A DNA stretch of 32,681 nt from Opitutales bacterium. Its GTDB lineage: Bacteria > Verrucomicrobiota > Verrucomicrobiia > Opitutales > Opitutaceae. Under the pieces are notes generated by a model. It saw only the letters and a list, made by a program, of their open reading frames with translations, was not told the DNA's origin and did no database searches. Shown here piece by piece: positions 1 through 7,473 of the stretch (its first letter is position 1; the number at the start of each line of letters is the position of its first letter). The position numbers were made by a program, and so were the translations under genes. The DNA lies in NCBI GenBank assembly GCA_018700525.1, contig JABITN010000054.1, forward strand, positions 1 through 32,681. The letters are read 5' to 3'.

Positions 1-30
1 AGCATAAAGGATAATCAGTTGTTTTGTCAA
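1..30 (-). promoter_or_regulatory. Candidate sigma70-type promoter reading out of the window
   Basis: On the minus strand a perfect -35 hexamer TTGACA (positions 30-25) is followed after 18 bases by TATGCT (6-1), a four-of-six match to the -10 consensus. The surrounding DNA is AT-rich. It would drive a gene lying beyond position 1. This is a pattern match only; the last base of the -10 is at the window edge. Confidence 0.35.
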
Positions 31-104
31 GGTAATGTATCCAAATATCAAGCGCGCATAAGTCCCTGAAAAGGCGCCACTTACACAACCAGAATCAAAC
101 TCAT

Positions 105-124
105 TATAAAATTGATATTTTATA
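105..124. repeat. AT-rich perfect inverted repeat, operator-like
   Basis: TATAAAAT, a 4-base TGAT spacer and ATTTTATA form a perfect 8-4-8 dyad. It sits between the outward-reading promoter candidate at 1-30 and the terminator at 145-180. It could be a protein-binding site or a weak hairpin. AT richness makes chance occurrence easier here. Confidence 0.35.
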
Positions 125-144
125 CTCAGTGATGGAACCAAAGA

Positions 145-180
145 AAAACCCGACCATTACTGATCGGGTTTTGTTGTTTT
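145..180. terminator. Bidirectional rho-independent terminator
   Basis: AAAACCCGA (145-153) pairs perfectly with TCGGGTTTT (164-172). C155-G162 and A156-T161 can extend the stem after one mismatch. T-rich runs follow on both sides: TTTTGTTGTTTT on plus, and TTTTTCTTT when read on minus. It lies 20 bases beyond the stop of the minus-strand gene ending at 201, so it most likely terminates that gene. Confidence 0.75.
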
Positions 181-200
181 CCATTGGGTCTATGGGAAGG

Positions 201-545
201 TCATTTTCGTCTCTTTATCAACGAAGTGATTTGTTTATCTGTTCTCTCATTGAAGAGCACTGCGGCAGTCGCAATACTGGTATTTAATCCGTTTTGTTTT
301 CGTAAGGAGATCAGTCCGTCGCACAACTCATTCAAACCCTTCAGAAGATTCTTTATTTGGTCTTCTAGTGATTGATCGGTCTTTTTAGAGAAAAGTCTTT
401 GTGCGGCGTTGAAATGGTTCGCCGCAGTGTCTCCGTGTTTCTTTGCGGATCTTGCGAGAAGGATTGCGGCACCTTTTCTTAGTAAACGACTTTCTGTTAG
501 AACGTCGTTACTCACTTCGTTCGTGGTCTCCTTGAAAGACTTCAT
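201..545 (-). CDS. Unrecognised 114-residue hydrophilic protein
   Basis: I do not recognise this protein. It is 114 residues, highly charged and mostly helical-looking, with no signal peptide, no membrane segment and no cysteine-rich motif. It is rich in Lys/Arg and ends in a basic KRRK-type tail. The ATG at 545 lies three bases after the stop of a 50-residue reading frame (549-701) on the same strand, so the two may be cotranscribed. A strong hairpin with T-runs (145-180) follows the stop. The DNA is more AT-rich than the rest of the window, which may indicate recent transfer. A small toxin/antitoxin-like or regulatory pair is possible, but nothing in the sequence establishes it. Existence as a gene is likely because of the terminator and the neighbour spacing. 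Confidence 0.5.
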   Translation of the reverse strand: MKSFKETTNEVSNDVLTESRLLRKGAAILLARSAKKHGDTAANHFNAAQRLFSKKTDQSLEDQIKNLLKGLNELCDGLISLRKQNGLNTSIATAAVLFNERTDKQITSLIKRRK

Positions 546-548
546 CTT

Positions 549-701
549 TTAGGCGTATGAACTTTCCCAAGACCAAGTGGATTTCTTTTCAATTGGTGGA
601 GAAGAGTTCTTTTGTTTTGAGACCTTTCTTTGAGCGGAGTCGATCAGTGATAGGATCTCTCCATCTTTCTCGATGGCAGTGATCTTATGAACCGAACACA
701 T
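549..701 (-). CDS. Possible small protein, 50 residues
   Basis: A short minus-strand frame starts with ATG at 701 (MCSVHKITAI...) and stops with TAA at 551-549, three bases before the ATG of the 114-residue gene. The product is hydrophilic with a Lys/Ser-rich centre and a Trp-containing end (STWSWESSYA). There is no convincing Shine-Dalgarno site. The close spacing to the downstream gene argues for translational coupling and for the frame being real, but 50 codons in AT-rich DNA can occur by chance. No family is recognised. Confidence 0.35.
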   Translation of the reverse strand: MCSVHKITAIEKDGEILSLIDSAQRKVSKQKNSSPPIEKKSTWSWESSYA

Positions 702-1063
702 AGGGGAGTATCGAAGTGTTCGGGAGTGGGGAAAGATTAGAGGGAAGTACGAAAGAAATTGAGTAAGATAACAATAAATTTTGGGTACAGTCGTGTATAA
801 CTTTGTTATACTTGTTTAGAACCTTTTTTGTACTCTAAACTATTCTTCAACAATTTGTTAGACTAATTTTTTCAACTGATGTGGAAGAATTCGTTCTAGA
901 CTAAGAGCAGTTGGCCGTTTAATTCCGATTGCAAGCCAAAGCCCTTCGAGCAGTACTCTCAAAGACAAGCCACGAGTCATTCGAAAGGCAGCGACAGAGC
1001 CACTACTGGCCTTTTTATATAATAACTACCGCAGCCTTCAGATCGGTAGCCCGCTACGAAAAG
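702..1063. other. Gene-free AT-rich intergenic region with one strong dyad
   Basis: No convincing gene is seen on either strand here. The part from about 720 to 900 is very AT-rich and contains the 7-3-7 dyad at 795-811. A GTAGC-CC-GCTAC hairpin lies at 1046-1057, just beyond the stop of the gene ending at 1064, without a T-run. The 71-codon plus-strand frame at 929-1144 overlaps the end of the membrane protein gene and looks spurious. Confidence 0.5.
795..811. promoter_or_regulatory. Perfect 7-3-7 dyad, candidate operator
   Basis: GTATAAC, a TTT spacer and GTTATAC form a perfect inverted repeat in AT-rich DNA upstream of the small minus-strand gene pair (start at 701). The size fits a homodimeric helix-turn-helix repressor site. 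On the minus strand it also contains TATAAC, a plausible -10 element, but no good -35 was found at the right distance. The operator role is inferred. Confidence 0.35.
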
Positions 1064-2581
1064 CTAAGTATTACGATAAAGGCTTCTTCGATCGGCCCAA
1101 TGGGCTTTCAACAAGCATCCCCAGTACCAAGCAACGATCGCTAGCGACAAAAAGTGCGAGTCAACCATTAAGCTCCATACTGAATCGGAAAGTTTGAAGA
1201 CTTGATCCGCATACCCAATAACTCTTAAAGACGGGTAGTCATTGAAGAAACTCGCGTACAAGCTCATCAATATATAAACAGATCCCAAACACAGTGTTGC
1301 CACTATTGCCAATAAAATCGACGCCACAGAATTCCGTATCCACAAAATAGGTGCCAACAGAAGCGCATGGATGCATATAGACAACAGAATTCCGGATCGA
1401 AAAACAATCCAAGGAGTACATATCCAGCCCCAATAAACTTCCAATAAAGCGAATAAGAAAAAAGTTATAGCATACAATCTAACATTAAATGGAACACGTA
1501 ATCCGGCAATGACAAATGCAGTTCCCGATGCCGCCAGGATCCAAAAAATAACGCTGATCATCGAAATGTATATAAGATACAAACCTGCCAAAGCAATGGA
1601 AACCCGCAATACCCGCCGCACGAGCAATTTCTCTAGGCGGACCGCATTCCCCCATGCCCACGAAAGCAATCCGAAAGTCAGTAACAGAGTGCCGAAATAC
1701 ACCCAAGACGGCACCGCAAGGATTGTCCTGTAATCGCTCAAATCTTCGCTATTGTCATACCACTTTACTCCGTCCCATACAAACCCATGTCGCATCTGGG
1801 ATCTCCCATATTCGTCAAGTCGAACCTTCGCTACTAAAAGTCGATAGTCTCCTCCTAAATGTGCAGCTGAACCAAGTTCTCGCCTCTCCTCCTCTTTTCG
1901 CGTTCTGTCGGGCAGCGAAATTACTTCCATAGAAGCCGCGTAATCGAATTCGCGATCATTCGCATTGCGAACAGCGATAACCGCCGGATAGAAACAATCG
2001 AACCCGATTGGAGCAATCAGCGGGATAGGAGCAATTAAGGTTCGATAACGCTCGGGCGACACGATATTACGAAGGACCATACTCGGTAACTCTATTTCAG
2101 GAAATTTTATATCATACCAATATTCACCTTCTTGGACATAGTTAAATTGGATGAGAATGCTCTCTCGGTCAGAGCCAATACCCATTTCTTCAAACGCGTA
2201 AACCTTATCAAACGCGATTCGCCATTCACCGGAATCCGTATTTTCGAACGCTACGCGCGGCAGGTTTCGAACGAGTAACTCGCCATCTAAACCATAACAC
2301 TGCATCGCCAACCTAGCCCCGCTTTCCAACTCTTGACTGGTTAAATAGCTGACTCGAAACCGGATCCTTTTATTCTCTCGATCAATCTCGACTTCGCCCT
2401 CCAGCGAAACGGAGTCTCCCTCATGACGAAATGAAGCTCCGAGCACTAAATCGCTTAATCGATAATACTCATCGAGGATTTGAAATGGCTTACTCGGCGC
2501 TCGATGCGGGTTCTTATTTCTCCCACAAGAACAAGCAAAAACGGCCACAATCGCCAATAATACGCAACGGACAAACATCAT
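1064..2581 (-). CDS. Lipoprotein-like multi-spanning membrane protein, partner of LtaS-like enzyme
   Basis: 505 residues from the ATG at 2581. This start is chosen because GGAGG lies 7 bases upstream and the ATG overlaps the TGA of the preceding gene (ATGA). An earlier TTG at 2611 is less likely. The N-terminus is a signal sequence ending in VFAC/ACSC (residues 14-19), so it is probably a lipoprotein. Residues about 20-285 are a soluble, beta-rich-looking domain I do not recognise. Residues about 290-492 hold six to eight hydrophobic helices. The last loop and helix (about 445-492, with FFNDYPSL and ADQ...SDS) resemble the end of the membrane part of LtaS-family proteins. Inference: this protein supplies the membrane domain missing from the catalytic protein encoded just upstream. 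The exact function is unknown. Confidence 0.75.
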   Translation of the reverse strand: MMFVRCVLLAIVAVFACSCGRNKNPHRAPSKPFQILDEYYRLSDLVLGASFRHEGDSVSLEGEVEIDRENKRIRFRVSYLTSQELESGARLAMQCYGLDGELLVRNLPRVAFENTDSGEWRIAFDKVYAFEEMGIGSDRESILIQFNYVQEGEYWYDIKFPEIELPSMVLRNIVSPERYRTLIAPIPLIAPIGFDCFYPAVIAVRNANDREFDYAASMEVISLPDRTRKEEERRELGSAAHLGGDYRLLVAKVRLDEYGRSQMRHGFVWDGVKWYDNSEDLSDYRTILAVPSWVYFGTLLLTFGLLSWAWGNAVRLEKLLVRRVLRVSIALAGLYLIYISMISVIFWILAASGTAFVIAGLRVPFNVRLYAITFFLFALLEVYWGWICTPWIVFRSGILLSICIHALLLAPILWIRNSVASILLAIVATLCLGSVYILMSLYASFFNDYPSLRVIGYADQVFKLSDSVWSLMVDSHFLSLAIVAWYWGCLLKAHWADRRSLYRNT

Positions 2582-3900
2582 CGAACATCCTCCAAGTAAT
2601 CCGGTCGCCATATTGCCAGCTTGGATAGAATACCTACATCGATTCGTGTATTCTCGCTTATCGGTTCTCCATTCTCGATCCGCATTTGCAAAGAGGCAGG
2701 CGTTATCGATTCGCCAATCGAATCGATCGAGTTTCCGACAAATGTACTTGGAGGCTGAATACCCAGACTATGCAAAATCATTACTGGTAAATCCTGCAAG
2801 CTGCTCAATCTCTCTATTCGCTGATTACCTTTGTCCAGTCCCGTTACGACCAAAGGGACAGTATCCAAAAAAGGCGGATTCTCTATATCTAGCAAATGCA
2901 TCAATCGGTCAGCAATCCCACTGTCATGATCGCTGAATACTGCGACAATGGTGTTCTCCATCTCTCCAGAAGCTATTAACGAATCATAGAAACGTCCTAT
3001 CTGAGTATCTACATAGCGCAACGATACTAAAAAATCTTCTTCGATACTCGATTTACGGTCTCCCGAAATATCGCCTATATGATTATATGGATGGTGATGC
3101 GTTAACAGAATAATATGCCCGAACACTGGTTGCTCGATCCTAAGAATTGTTTCTAACGCGACCTCCAAGACAACTTCGTCCGACACTCCCCAACCAATTT
3201 TTTCGGGGGATTCGAAATCAGACAAAAAGAAGTCTCGGTCAAACCCCAGCGATCGGTGGGCATCGGAGCGATTCCAAAACTCGCCGTTAAACCCATGCAT
3301 CGAAAAGGAATAATAGCCATTGTCTTTCAATACTCGCGGCAGGGAAGGAATCTTGTTCAGATCGAAATTAACGAAAACGGGGTCGCCCTTGATCGGTGGT
3401 ACCGATGTTAGAACCATAAACTCAGCATCCGATGTTCGTCCCGCATCTGTAGCATCGTAGGTATTTGCAAACGAGACGTTCTCATCAGCAATTCGCCTTA
3501 AATTCGGCATGATCGATTCTCCCTCATGAACGCCATACAAACAAATTCCGTCAACCGATTCCATCTGGATGAAAACAACGTTCTTCTTGCGTGCCGGCTC
3601 TAGGTGGAAATCACCTCGATCGCTTCTGCGCTTCTCTAAGAAACTTCGATACGGATCCGGATCTAATTTATCGATCCGAGCTTTTTCAAAAGCGGAAAGT
3701 GCAATCTTCTGAAGATCGTATACAGCATATCCGATAATCCCCAATTGCCTCGCCAGGTATCGGTTTTCATGACGGCCGGCAATCGATACCCAATCGCGTG
3801 ATACGAGGCAGACGCAGATCACCGAACAACAAATCCCTAACCACGCAAAAACGAGCCTTCTATATCTATTTAAATTCAACTGACGATATTTCATGCTCAA
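2578..3900 (-). CDS. LtaS-type phosphoglycerol transferase (sulfatase-fold) with one membrane anchor
   Basis: 440 residues. A single hydrophobic helix (about 16-34) precedes an extracytoplasmic catalytic domain (about 105-400) of the LTA-synthase branch of the alkaline phosphatase superfamily. Residues matching the known LtaS active site are visible: metal-binding E114 in QMES, nucleophile T156 in GRTSDAEF, W209/R211 in MHGFNGEFWNR, H268-270 in THHHPY, and D324/H325 in FSDHDSG. These enzymes transfer phosphoglycerol from phosphatidylglycerol to envelope acceptors; the acceptor here is unknown. Typical LtaS proteins have five N-terminal helices, whereas this one has only the last. AGGA lies 8 bases before a TTG at 3900; an ATG two codons later (3894) is the alternative start. 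The gene overlaps the downstream membrane-protein gene by ATGA and lies 79 bases after yidD. Confidence 0.88.
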   Translation of the reverse strand: MSMKYRQLNLNRYRRLVFAWLGICCSVICVCLVSRDWVSIAGRHENRYLARQLGIIGYAVYDLQKIALSAFEKARIDKLDPDPYRSFLEKRRSDRGDFHLEPARKKNVVFIQMESVDGICLYGVHEGESIMPNLRRIADENVSFANTYDATDAGRTSDAEFMVLTSVPPIKGDPVFVNFDLNKIPSLPRVLKDNGYYSFSMHGFNGEFWNRSDAHRSLGFDRDFFLSDFESPEKIGWGVSDEVVLEVALETILRIEQPVFGHIILLTHHHPYNHIGDISGDRKSSIEEDFLVSLRYVDTQIGRFYDSLIASGEMENTIVAVFSDHDSGIADRLMHLLDIENPPFLDTVPLVVTGLDKGNQRIERLSSLQDLPVMILHSLGIQPPSTFVGNSIDSIGESITPASLQMRIENGEPISENTRIDVGILSKLAIWRPDYLEDVR

Positions 3901-3979
3901 GCGACAATTCCTAATTCCGCATAAACGAAATCAGTTCAAACTACCTGAAAGACAAAACCTCTGCAAAGGCCATAACAAT

Positions 3980-4264
3980 TTACCGATGCGAATCTTCCGC
4001 TTCTCTACCCGGAACCGGATCGTAACCAGATCCACCCCACGGGTGACAACTGAGTATTCTTTTTACTGAATAATAAATAGCCTTACCAAGCGATAGAGTT
4101 TGGAAGCATTCAATCGAATAACTCGAGCAAGTCGGACGATAGCGACAGCCGGAATTCGGTCCGAACAACGCGTACTTCATCGGTGAAAGAACCAACTGAT
4201 AAAAGCGGATCAATTTTATCGCGACCCACGCGACAGCCTTCCGAATCCACCTCAGCCCCTTCAT
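3980..4264 (-). CDS. yidD: Membrane protein insertion efficiency factor YidD
   Basis: 94 residues from the ATG at 4264, which overlaps the TGA of the preceding deaminase gene (ATGA). The family pattern is clear: an amphipathic N-terminal helix, then [21 protein letters not shown], a middle helix and [13 protein letters not shown] near the C-terminus. YidD acts at the inner face of the cytoplasmic membrane and helps YidC/Sec insert membrane proteins. Its usual neighbours are rnpA and yidC, and neither is seen here. In this genome it sits between a riboflavin deaminase and an LtaS-like gene, so it is probably cotranscribed with both. An upstream in-frame start at 4303 would extend into the deaminase gene and is not favoured. 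Confidence 0.93.
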   Translation of the reverse strand: MKGLRWIRKAVAWVAIKLIRFYQLVLSPMKYALFGPNSGCRYRPTCSSYSIECFQTLSLGKAIYYSVKRILSCHPWGGSGYDPVPGREAEDSHR

Positions 4265-4710
4265 GTCTCGCGGCCCGCGAACCCTGGATTTATGGCTTCG
4301 CACTCCGAAACCAAAACGTTCGGATCAACTGAAACTCCAGCCTCCTGAAGCGCTACCAAACCAGCTCCGCGGTGAACCGACGTAGGATCGAGAGCCCCGA
4401 CAACCACTTTCGAAATTCCCGATTCGACGATAGCCTGAGAACACGCCCCCGTTCGTCCATGAGTCGAACACGGCTCAAGCGTGACGTACAATGTTGCCCC
4501 CCGCAAAGGGGCTCGGCCCAAATCCGCCAGAGCCACGCGCTCCGCGTGCGGGCCGCCATCCGACTCGAAAAAACCGCGCCCCACAATGACTCCCGATTCG
4601 ACGATTACCGACCCGACACGAGGGTTCGGGCTCGTCTTCGCGACGTCGCCCTTAAGCGCCTCGGAGATAGCCTCTCTCATAAACCATTCGTGTTTCGTCT
4701 GCTTCTTCAT
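4261..4710 (-). CDS. ribD: Deaminase-only RibD (riboflavin biosynthesis)
   Basis: 149 residues from the ATG at 4710. It matches the N-terminal deaminase domain of Rib[13 protein letters not shown] (26-37), zinc ligand H55 with catalytic E57 (HAE), and EPC-x8-C (C81 and C90) in [12 protein letters not shown]. The reaction is hydrolytic deamination of the diaminohydroxy pyrimidine intermediate in flavin synthesis. Normal bacterial RibD is about 360 residues with a C-terminal reductase domain. Here the protein ends right after the domain-end pattern (EAINPGF), and the next gene overlaps the stop codon. It therefore looks like a genuine single-domain form rather than a frameshifted one. The longer frame up to 5004 runs across the divergent nitroreductase gene and is rejected. 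No FMN riboswitch was recognised upstream. Confidence 0.85.
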   Translation of the reverse strand: MKKQTKHEWFMREAISEALKGDVAKTSPNPRVGSVIVESGVIVGRGFFESDGGPHAERVALADLGRAPLRGATLYVTLEPCSTHGRTGACSQAIVESGISKVVVGALDPTSVHRGAGLVALQEAGVSVDPNVLVSECEAINPGFAGRET

Positions 4711-4752
4711 TTCGATCTTTCGAAACCTAGCAATGAATGGATTCCCTGCAAG

Positions 4753-4781
4753 CCCTCCATGAAAGGTCCCTCCGTGAAAGG
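4753..4781. repeat. Tandem 14-base repeat in a divergent promoter region
   Basis: CCCTCCATGAAAGG (4753-4766) is followed after one base by CCCTCCGTGAAAGG (4768-4781), a 13-of-14 match. It sits in the 115-base gap between the divergent starts of ribD (4710) and the nitroreductase (4826). A direct repeat with a 15-base period may be a paired regulator-binding site. That role is inferred. Confidence 0.5.
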
Positions 4782-4825
4782 CTTTTTTTATGGCCATCGC
4801 CAAAACGCTTGCTAGCAAAAGAACC

Positions 4826-5392
4826 ATGAATCGCAGTCCAGAGACCATCAACCTTCTCCTAACACGGCGTTCCCTCCTAGCCGCGAAACTCGTCGAACCA
4901 GGACCGACCCAAGAAGAACTCCAAACGATTCTCCGCTGCGGTGCCCGCGTTCCCGACCATAAAGGCGTCAATCCATGGCGTATCCAAGTTGCGGATCGCG
5001 CCACTCAAGACACCTTCCATTCTCAATTGCCATCGCTCCACTCCGGAAACCCCGCCAGTCTAGAGAAAACGCTTTCCAAAGAAGCGAAAACCGCCCCTTT
5101 GCTTCTTATCGTTTCCTCTCAAACGACTTCCGATCGGGCTCCTCGAATCGAGCAACTCCTCTCCGGCGCTGCCGTTTGCCAAAACATTATCATCGCAGCA
5201 GCAGCGTTTGGCTACCGCAGTCAGTGGCTTACCGAATGGTTCGCCTACAGCGATAAAGTGAAAACCCTCCTCGGAATCCCAACGACCGAAGATATCATCG
5301 GCTTTCTCTACATCGGCAGCGAAAGCGAAATCCCCAAAGAACGCCCCCGACCCGACCTGTCTCAAATCGTCTCCAAGCTCCAGCTGCCATAA
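4826..5392 (+). CDS. Nitroreductase family protein, YdjA-like
   Basis: 188 residues from the ATG at 4826. The N-terminus has the YdjA-type pattern: TRRS near residue 14, then ILRCGARVPDHKGVNPWRIQV, in which the PDH...PW segment contacts FMN. QLLSGAAVCQNIIIAAAAFGY and the later IGFLYIGSE match the conserved helix and strand of the FMN-binding fold. Family members are small homodimeric flavoproteins reducing nitro compounds or quinone-like substrates with NAD(P)H; the true substrate is not known. An in-frame ATG at 4790 would add 12 residues without family similarity. It is divergent from ribD and convergent with sufE. Confidence 0.88.
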   Translation: MNRSPETINLLLTRRSLLAAKLVEPGPTQEELQTILRCGARVPDHKGVNPWRIQVADRATQDTFHSQLPSLHSGNPASLEKTLSKEAKTAPLLLIVSSQTTSDRAPRIEQLLSGAAVCQNIIIAAAAFGYRSQWLTEWFAYSDKVKTLLGIPTTEDIIGFLYIGSESEIPKERPRPDLSQIVSKLQLP

Positions 5393-5458
5393 ACGCCAAA
5401 CGTCCAAAAAGGAACCCTGCAAGCGCAGGCTCAAAGATGTGCCCCAAGACGAGCGTCC

Positions 5459-5884
5459 CTAACTGGTACGATTTGCCAAACAGAGCTCAGCGTAGGCTTT
5501 GATCTTCTTGCGCACATTCGTCAGGCCATTGCGGCGATTAGGCGAAAGATGCTGGGTAATGCCCACTTCCGCTAGAAAATCAGGCTCGAGAGCGATGATA
5601 TCCTCGGGCGTCTCGCCACTGTACAATTCGCAAAGCAAGGCCGCTGTTCCCTTCGTTATCGCGGCATCCGAATCCGTATGGAAATCGCATTCCCCGTCCT
5701 TGAATTCCGGAAAAACCCATAGCTGTGACAAACAACCTTCGATTAAAAAGGTCTTGATTTTATAGGCCTCATCCAAGGAAGGATGGCTCTTCGCCCGATC
5801 TATAATATAGGCAAATCGCTCGAAATGATCCTCGAACGGCATCAGCTCCTCAACGATTTGATCGCGTTTCTCTTCAATACTCAT
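5459..5884 (-). CDS. sufE: SufE family sulfur acceptor protein
   Basis: 141 residues. The SufE/CsdE signature is clear: an N-terminal helical region with FERFAYIIDRA, then IEGCLSQLWV, where the cysteine accepts persulfide sulfur. Later come ITKGTAALLCELYSGETPEDI and the C-terminal LSPNRRNGLTNVRKKIK pattern. It takes sulfur from a SufS-type cysteine desulfurase and passes it to the Fe-S scaffold in the cytoplasm. No suf genes are adjacent. It is divergent from the RNA methyltransferase gene (106-base gap), and that methyltransferase itself needs an Fe-S cluster. The start is the first ATG of the frame. Confidence 0.93.
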   Translation of the reverse strand: MSIEEKRDQIVEELMPFEDHFERFAYIIDRAKSHPSLDEAYKIKTFLIEGCLSQLWVFPEFKDGECDFHTDSDAAITKGTAALLCELYSGETPEDIIALEPDFLAEVGITQHLSPNRRNGLTNVRKKIKAYAELCLANRTS

Positions 5885-5990
5885 GGCACGTAAAGTTCCT
5901 ACAAGAACGCGAACTCGGAAGATGGCAAGTATCTTGATTTGCCCAAGTCGGGATTGACTTCATCTCCGACCTCTCCTTTTTGGGACGCTC

Positions 5991-7235
5991 ATGAGCGAGA
6001 GCGGACCAACAGAGATTCAAATTCCCAAAGGCTTCCGCCCGGAACCCTTCGCCTACCATGAGGAAATCGAATTGAAGATCGATACGTTGACCAATATGGG
6101 CCAAGGCCTCGGTCGTCACGACGGCTGGGTTATCATGGTCCGGTTCGCTCTGCCGGGCGAACGCATCCGAGCCCGCATTTATCGCAACGACAAGAATTTC
6201 TCGGAAGCCGACCTGGTCGAAGTCCTCGAAGTATCGCCAGACCGAATCGAAGCCCCCTGCCACGTCTTCGGCCAATGCGGGGGCTGCCAGTACCAGCATT
6301 TTGACTACGAATCCCAACTTGCCTGGAAAACGCGCCAAGTTGAGGAGTTGCTCCACCACATGGTCGGCATCGAAGCCGAAGTTCTACCAGCAATCCCATC
6401 GCCCAAACAATACGGATACCGCTCGAAGCTCACTCCTCATTTTCCGAAACCCAAGCAAGACAACCTCGTAAAGATCGGCTTTCTCCGTCAAGGCTCCCGA
6501 TCAAGCTACGTCGAGATCGAGCAATGCCCGCTCATATCCGACGCGATGAATGAACGTCTCACGGAACTGCGCGAGCGTACCAAACAAGCTCAGGTCCAGA
6601 AGCCTTTTAAGAAAGGCGGCACCTTGCTCATCCGCGAGCACGCCGACGGCGTCACCGACAATCCCAAAGCGATCATTCGCGAACAAGTAGGCGACGTTTC
6701 TTTTTCCTTTCCCGCAGGCGAATTCTTTCAAAACAACCCTAGTATCCTCGAATCATTCACCGCGTATGTAGGCGAAAAAGCATCCGAAGGCGGCGCCCGG
6801 TACCTGGTCGACGCCTATTGCGGCAGCGGCCTTTTCTGCCTAACTTCCGCTCACTGCTTTGAGCAGGCAGTCGGAATCGAGGTATCCGAATTATCTATTC
6901 AATACGCCATTAAAAACGCCGAAGCGAACAAGCTCGAAAACGCCCGATTCGTATTGGGCGATGCCGCTTCTATCTTCGAGCAAATCGAGTTTCCGGGCTC
7001 CCAGTCCTCCGTTATCATCGATCCGCCAAGAAAAGGCTCGAACGAGGAATTTCTCAATCAGCTGATCCTCTTCTCTCCGCGAAAAATCGTTTACGTTTCC
7101 TGTAATCCGGCAACCCAAATGCGCGATCTACGTATGTTGATCGACGGCGGTTACGGGATCGCAGAAGTCCAGCCCTTCGATCTTTTCCCGCAAACAAAGC
7201 ACCTCGAGTGCATCGTTACCCTATCGCGGGACTAG
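5991..7235 (+). CDS. RlmD/TrmA-family RNA (uracil-C5)-methyltransferase
   Basis: 414 residues. An N-terminal TRAM-like RNA-binding domain (about 23-85, with GQGLGRHDGWVIMV) is followed by an Fe-S cysteine cluster APCHVFGQCGGCQ, a fourth cysteine in EQCPLI and a class I SAM domain. Motif I is YCGSGLFCL, the substrate motif is IDPPRKG and the catalytic loop is YVSCNPATQMRDL. These proteins methylate C5 of a specific uracil in 23S rRNA or tRNA using SAM. Which uracil is modified cannot be decided from sequence alone. The frame is intact and of normal length. A compact hairpin at 7253-7273 follows the stop. Confidence 0.92.
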   Translation: MSESGPTEIQIPKGFRPEPFAYHEEIELKIDTLTNMGQGLGRHDGWVIMVRFALPGERIRARIYRNDKNFSEADLVEVLEVSPDRIEAPCHVFGQCGGCQYQHFDYESQLAWKTRQVEELLHHMVGIEAEVLPAIPSPKQYGYRSKLTPHFPKPKQDNLVKIGFLRQGSRSSYVEIEQCPLISDAMNERLTELRERTKQAQVQKPFKKGGTLLIREHADGVTDNPKAIIREQVGDVSFSFPAGEFFQNNPSILESFTAYVGEKASEGGARYLVDAYCGSGLFCLTSAHCFEQAVGIEVSELSIQYAIKNAEANKLENARFVLGDAASIFEQIEFPGSQSSVIIDPPRKGSNEEFLNQLILFSPRKIVYVSCNPATQMRDLRMLIDGGYGIAEVQPFDLFPQTKHLECIVTLSRD

Positions 7236-7252
7236 GCGTTCAATCGCCGGCC

Positions 7253-7273
7253 AAAAGCCGATCAACGGCTTTT
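7253..7273 (+). terminator. Candidate rho-independent terminator after the RNA methyltransferase
   Basis: AAAAGCCG (7253-7260), loop ATCAA and CGGCTTTT (7266-7273) form a perfect 8-base stem whose 3' arm ends in four T residues. It lies 18 bases beyond the stop codon at 7235. The U-run does not extend beyond the stem, so efficiency is uncertain. Confidence 0.6.
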
Positions 7274-7416
7274 AACAACGACTTATCCTCAACCGGTTTC
7301 TGCGGATTTCAACTATGAGTCGGCCAAATGTTAAAGATCGAAACGAACTGTTCGCCGAATTATAGTAATTGGCCAAGATTCCTCGAACTTCAGTGAGTCG
7401 ATCCTAACTTACAGTA

Positions 7417-7436
7417 GATTTTAAAGCCTTAAAATC
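7417..7436. repeat. Perfect 8-4-8 inverted repeat between convergent genes
   Basis: GATTTTAA, AGCC and TTAAAATC form a perfect dyad. AGTAGA (7413-7418) and TCTACT (7442-7447) could pair as an outer or alternative stem. It lies just beyond the stop of mcsA, read on minus. It has no T-run after it, so it may be a transcript-end hairpin rather than a classical terminator. Confidence 0.4.
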
Positions 7437-7473
7437 GTAATTCTACTATACGTTCCCCTGTTTGCCGATTTCG

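Noticed and set aside
929-1144. 71-codon plus-strand frame at the end of the membrane-protein gene
   Set aside because: It overlaps the coding region on the other strand and has no features.
4711-4825. FMN riboswitch before ribD
   Set aside because: The 115-base gap is short for the six-helix FMN element and none of its conserved segments was recognised.
4711-5004. N-terminal extension of the RibD frame up to 5004
   Set aside because: It would overlap the divergent nitroreductase gene. RibD similarity begins at 4710, and the extension is arginine-rich shadow-like sequence.
5416-5429. CCTGC-AAGC-GCAGG hairpin between the nitroreductase and sufE genes as a terminator
   Set aside because: Only a 5-base stem and no T-run on either strand; too weak to call.
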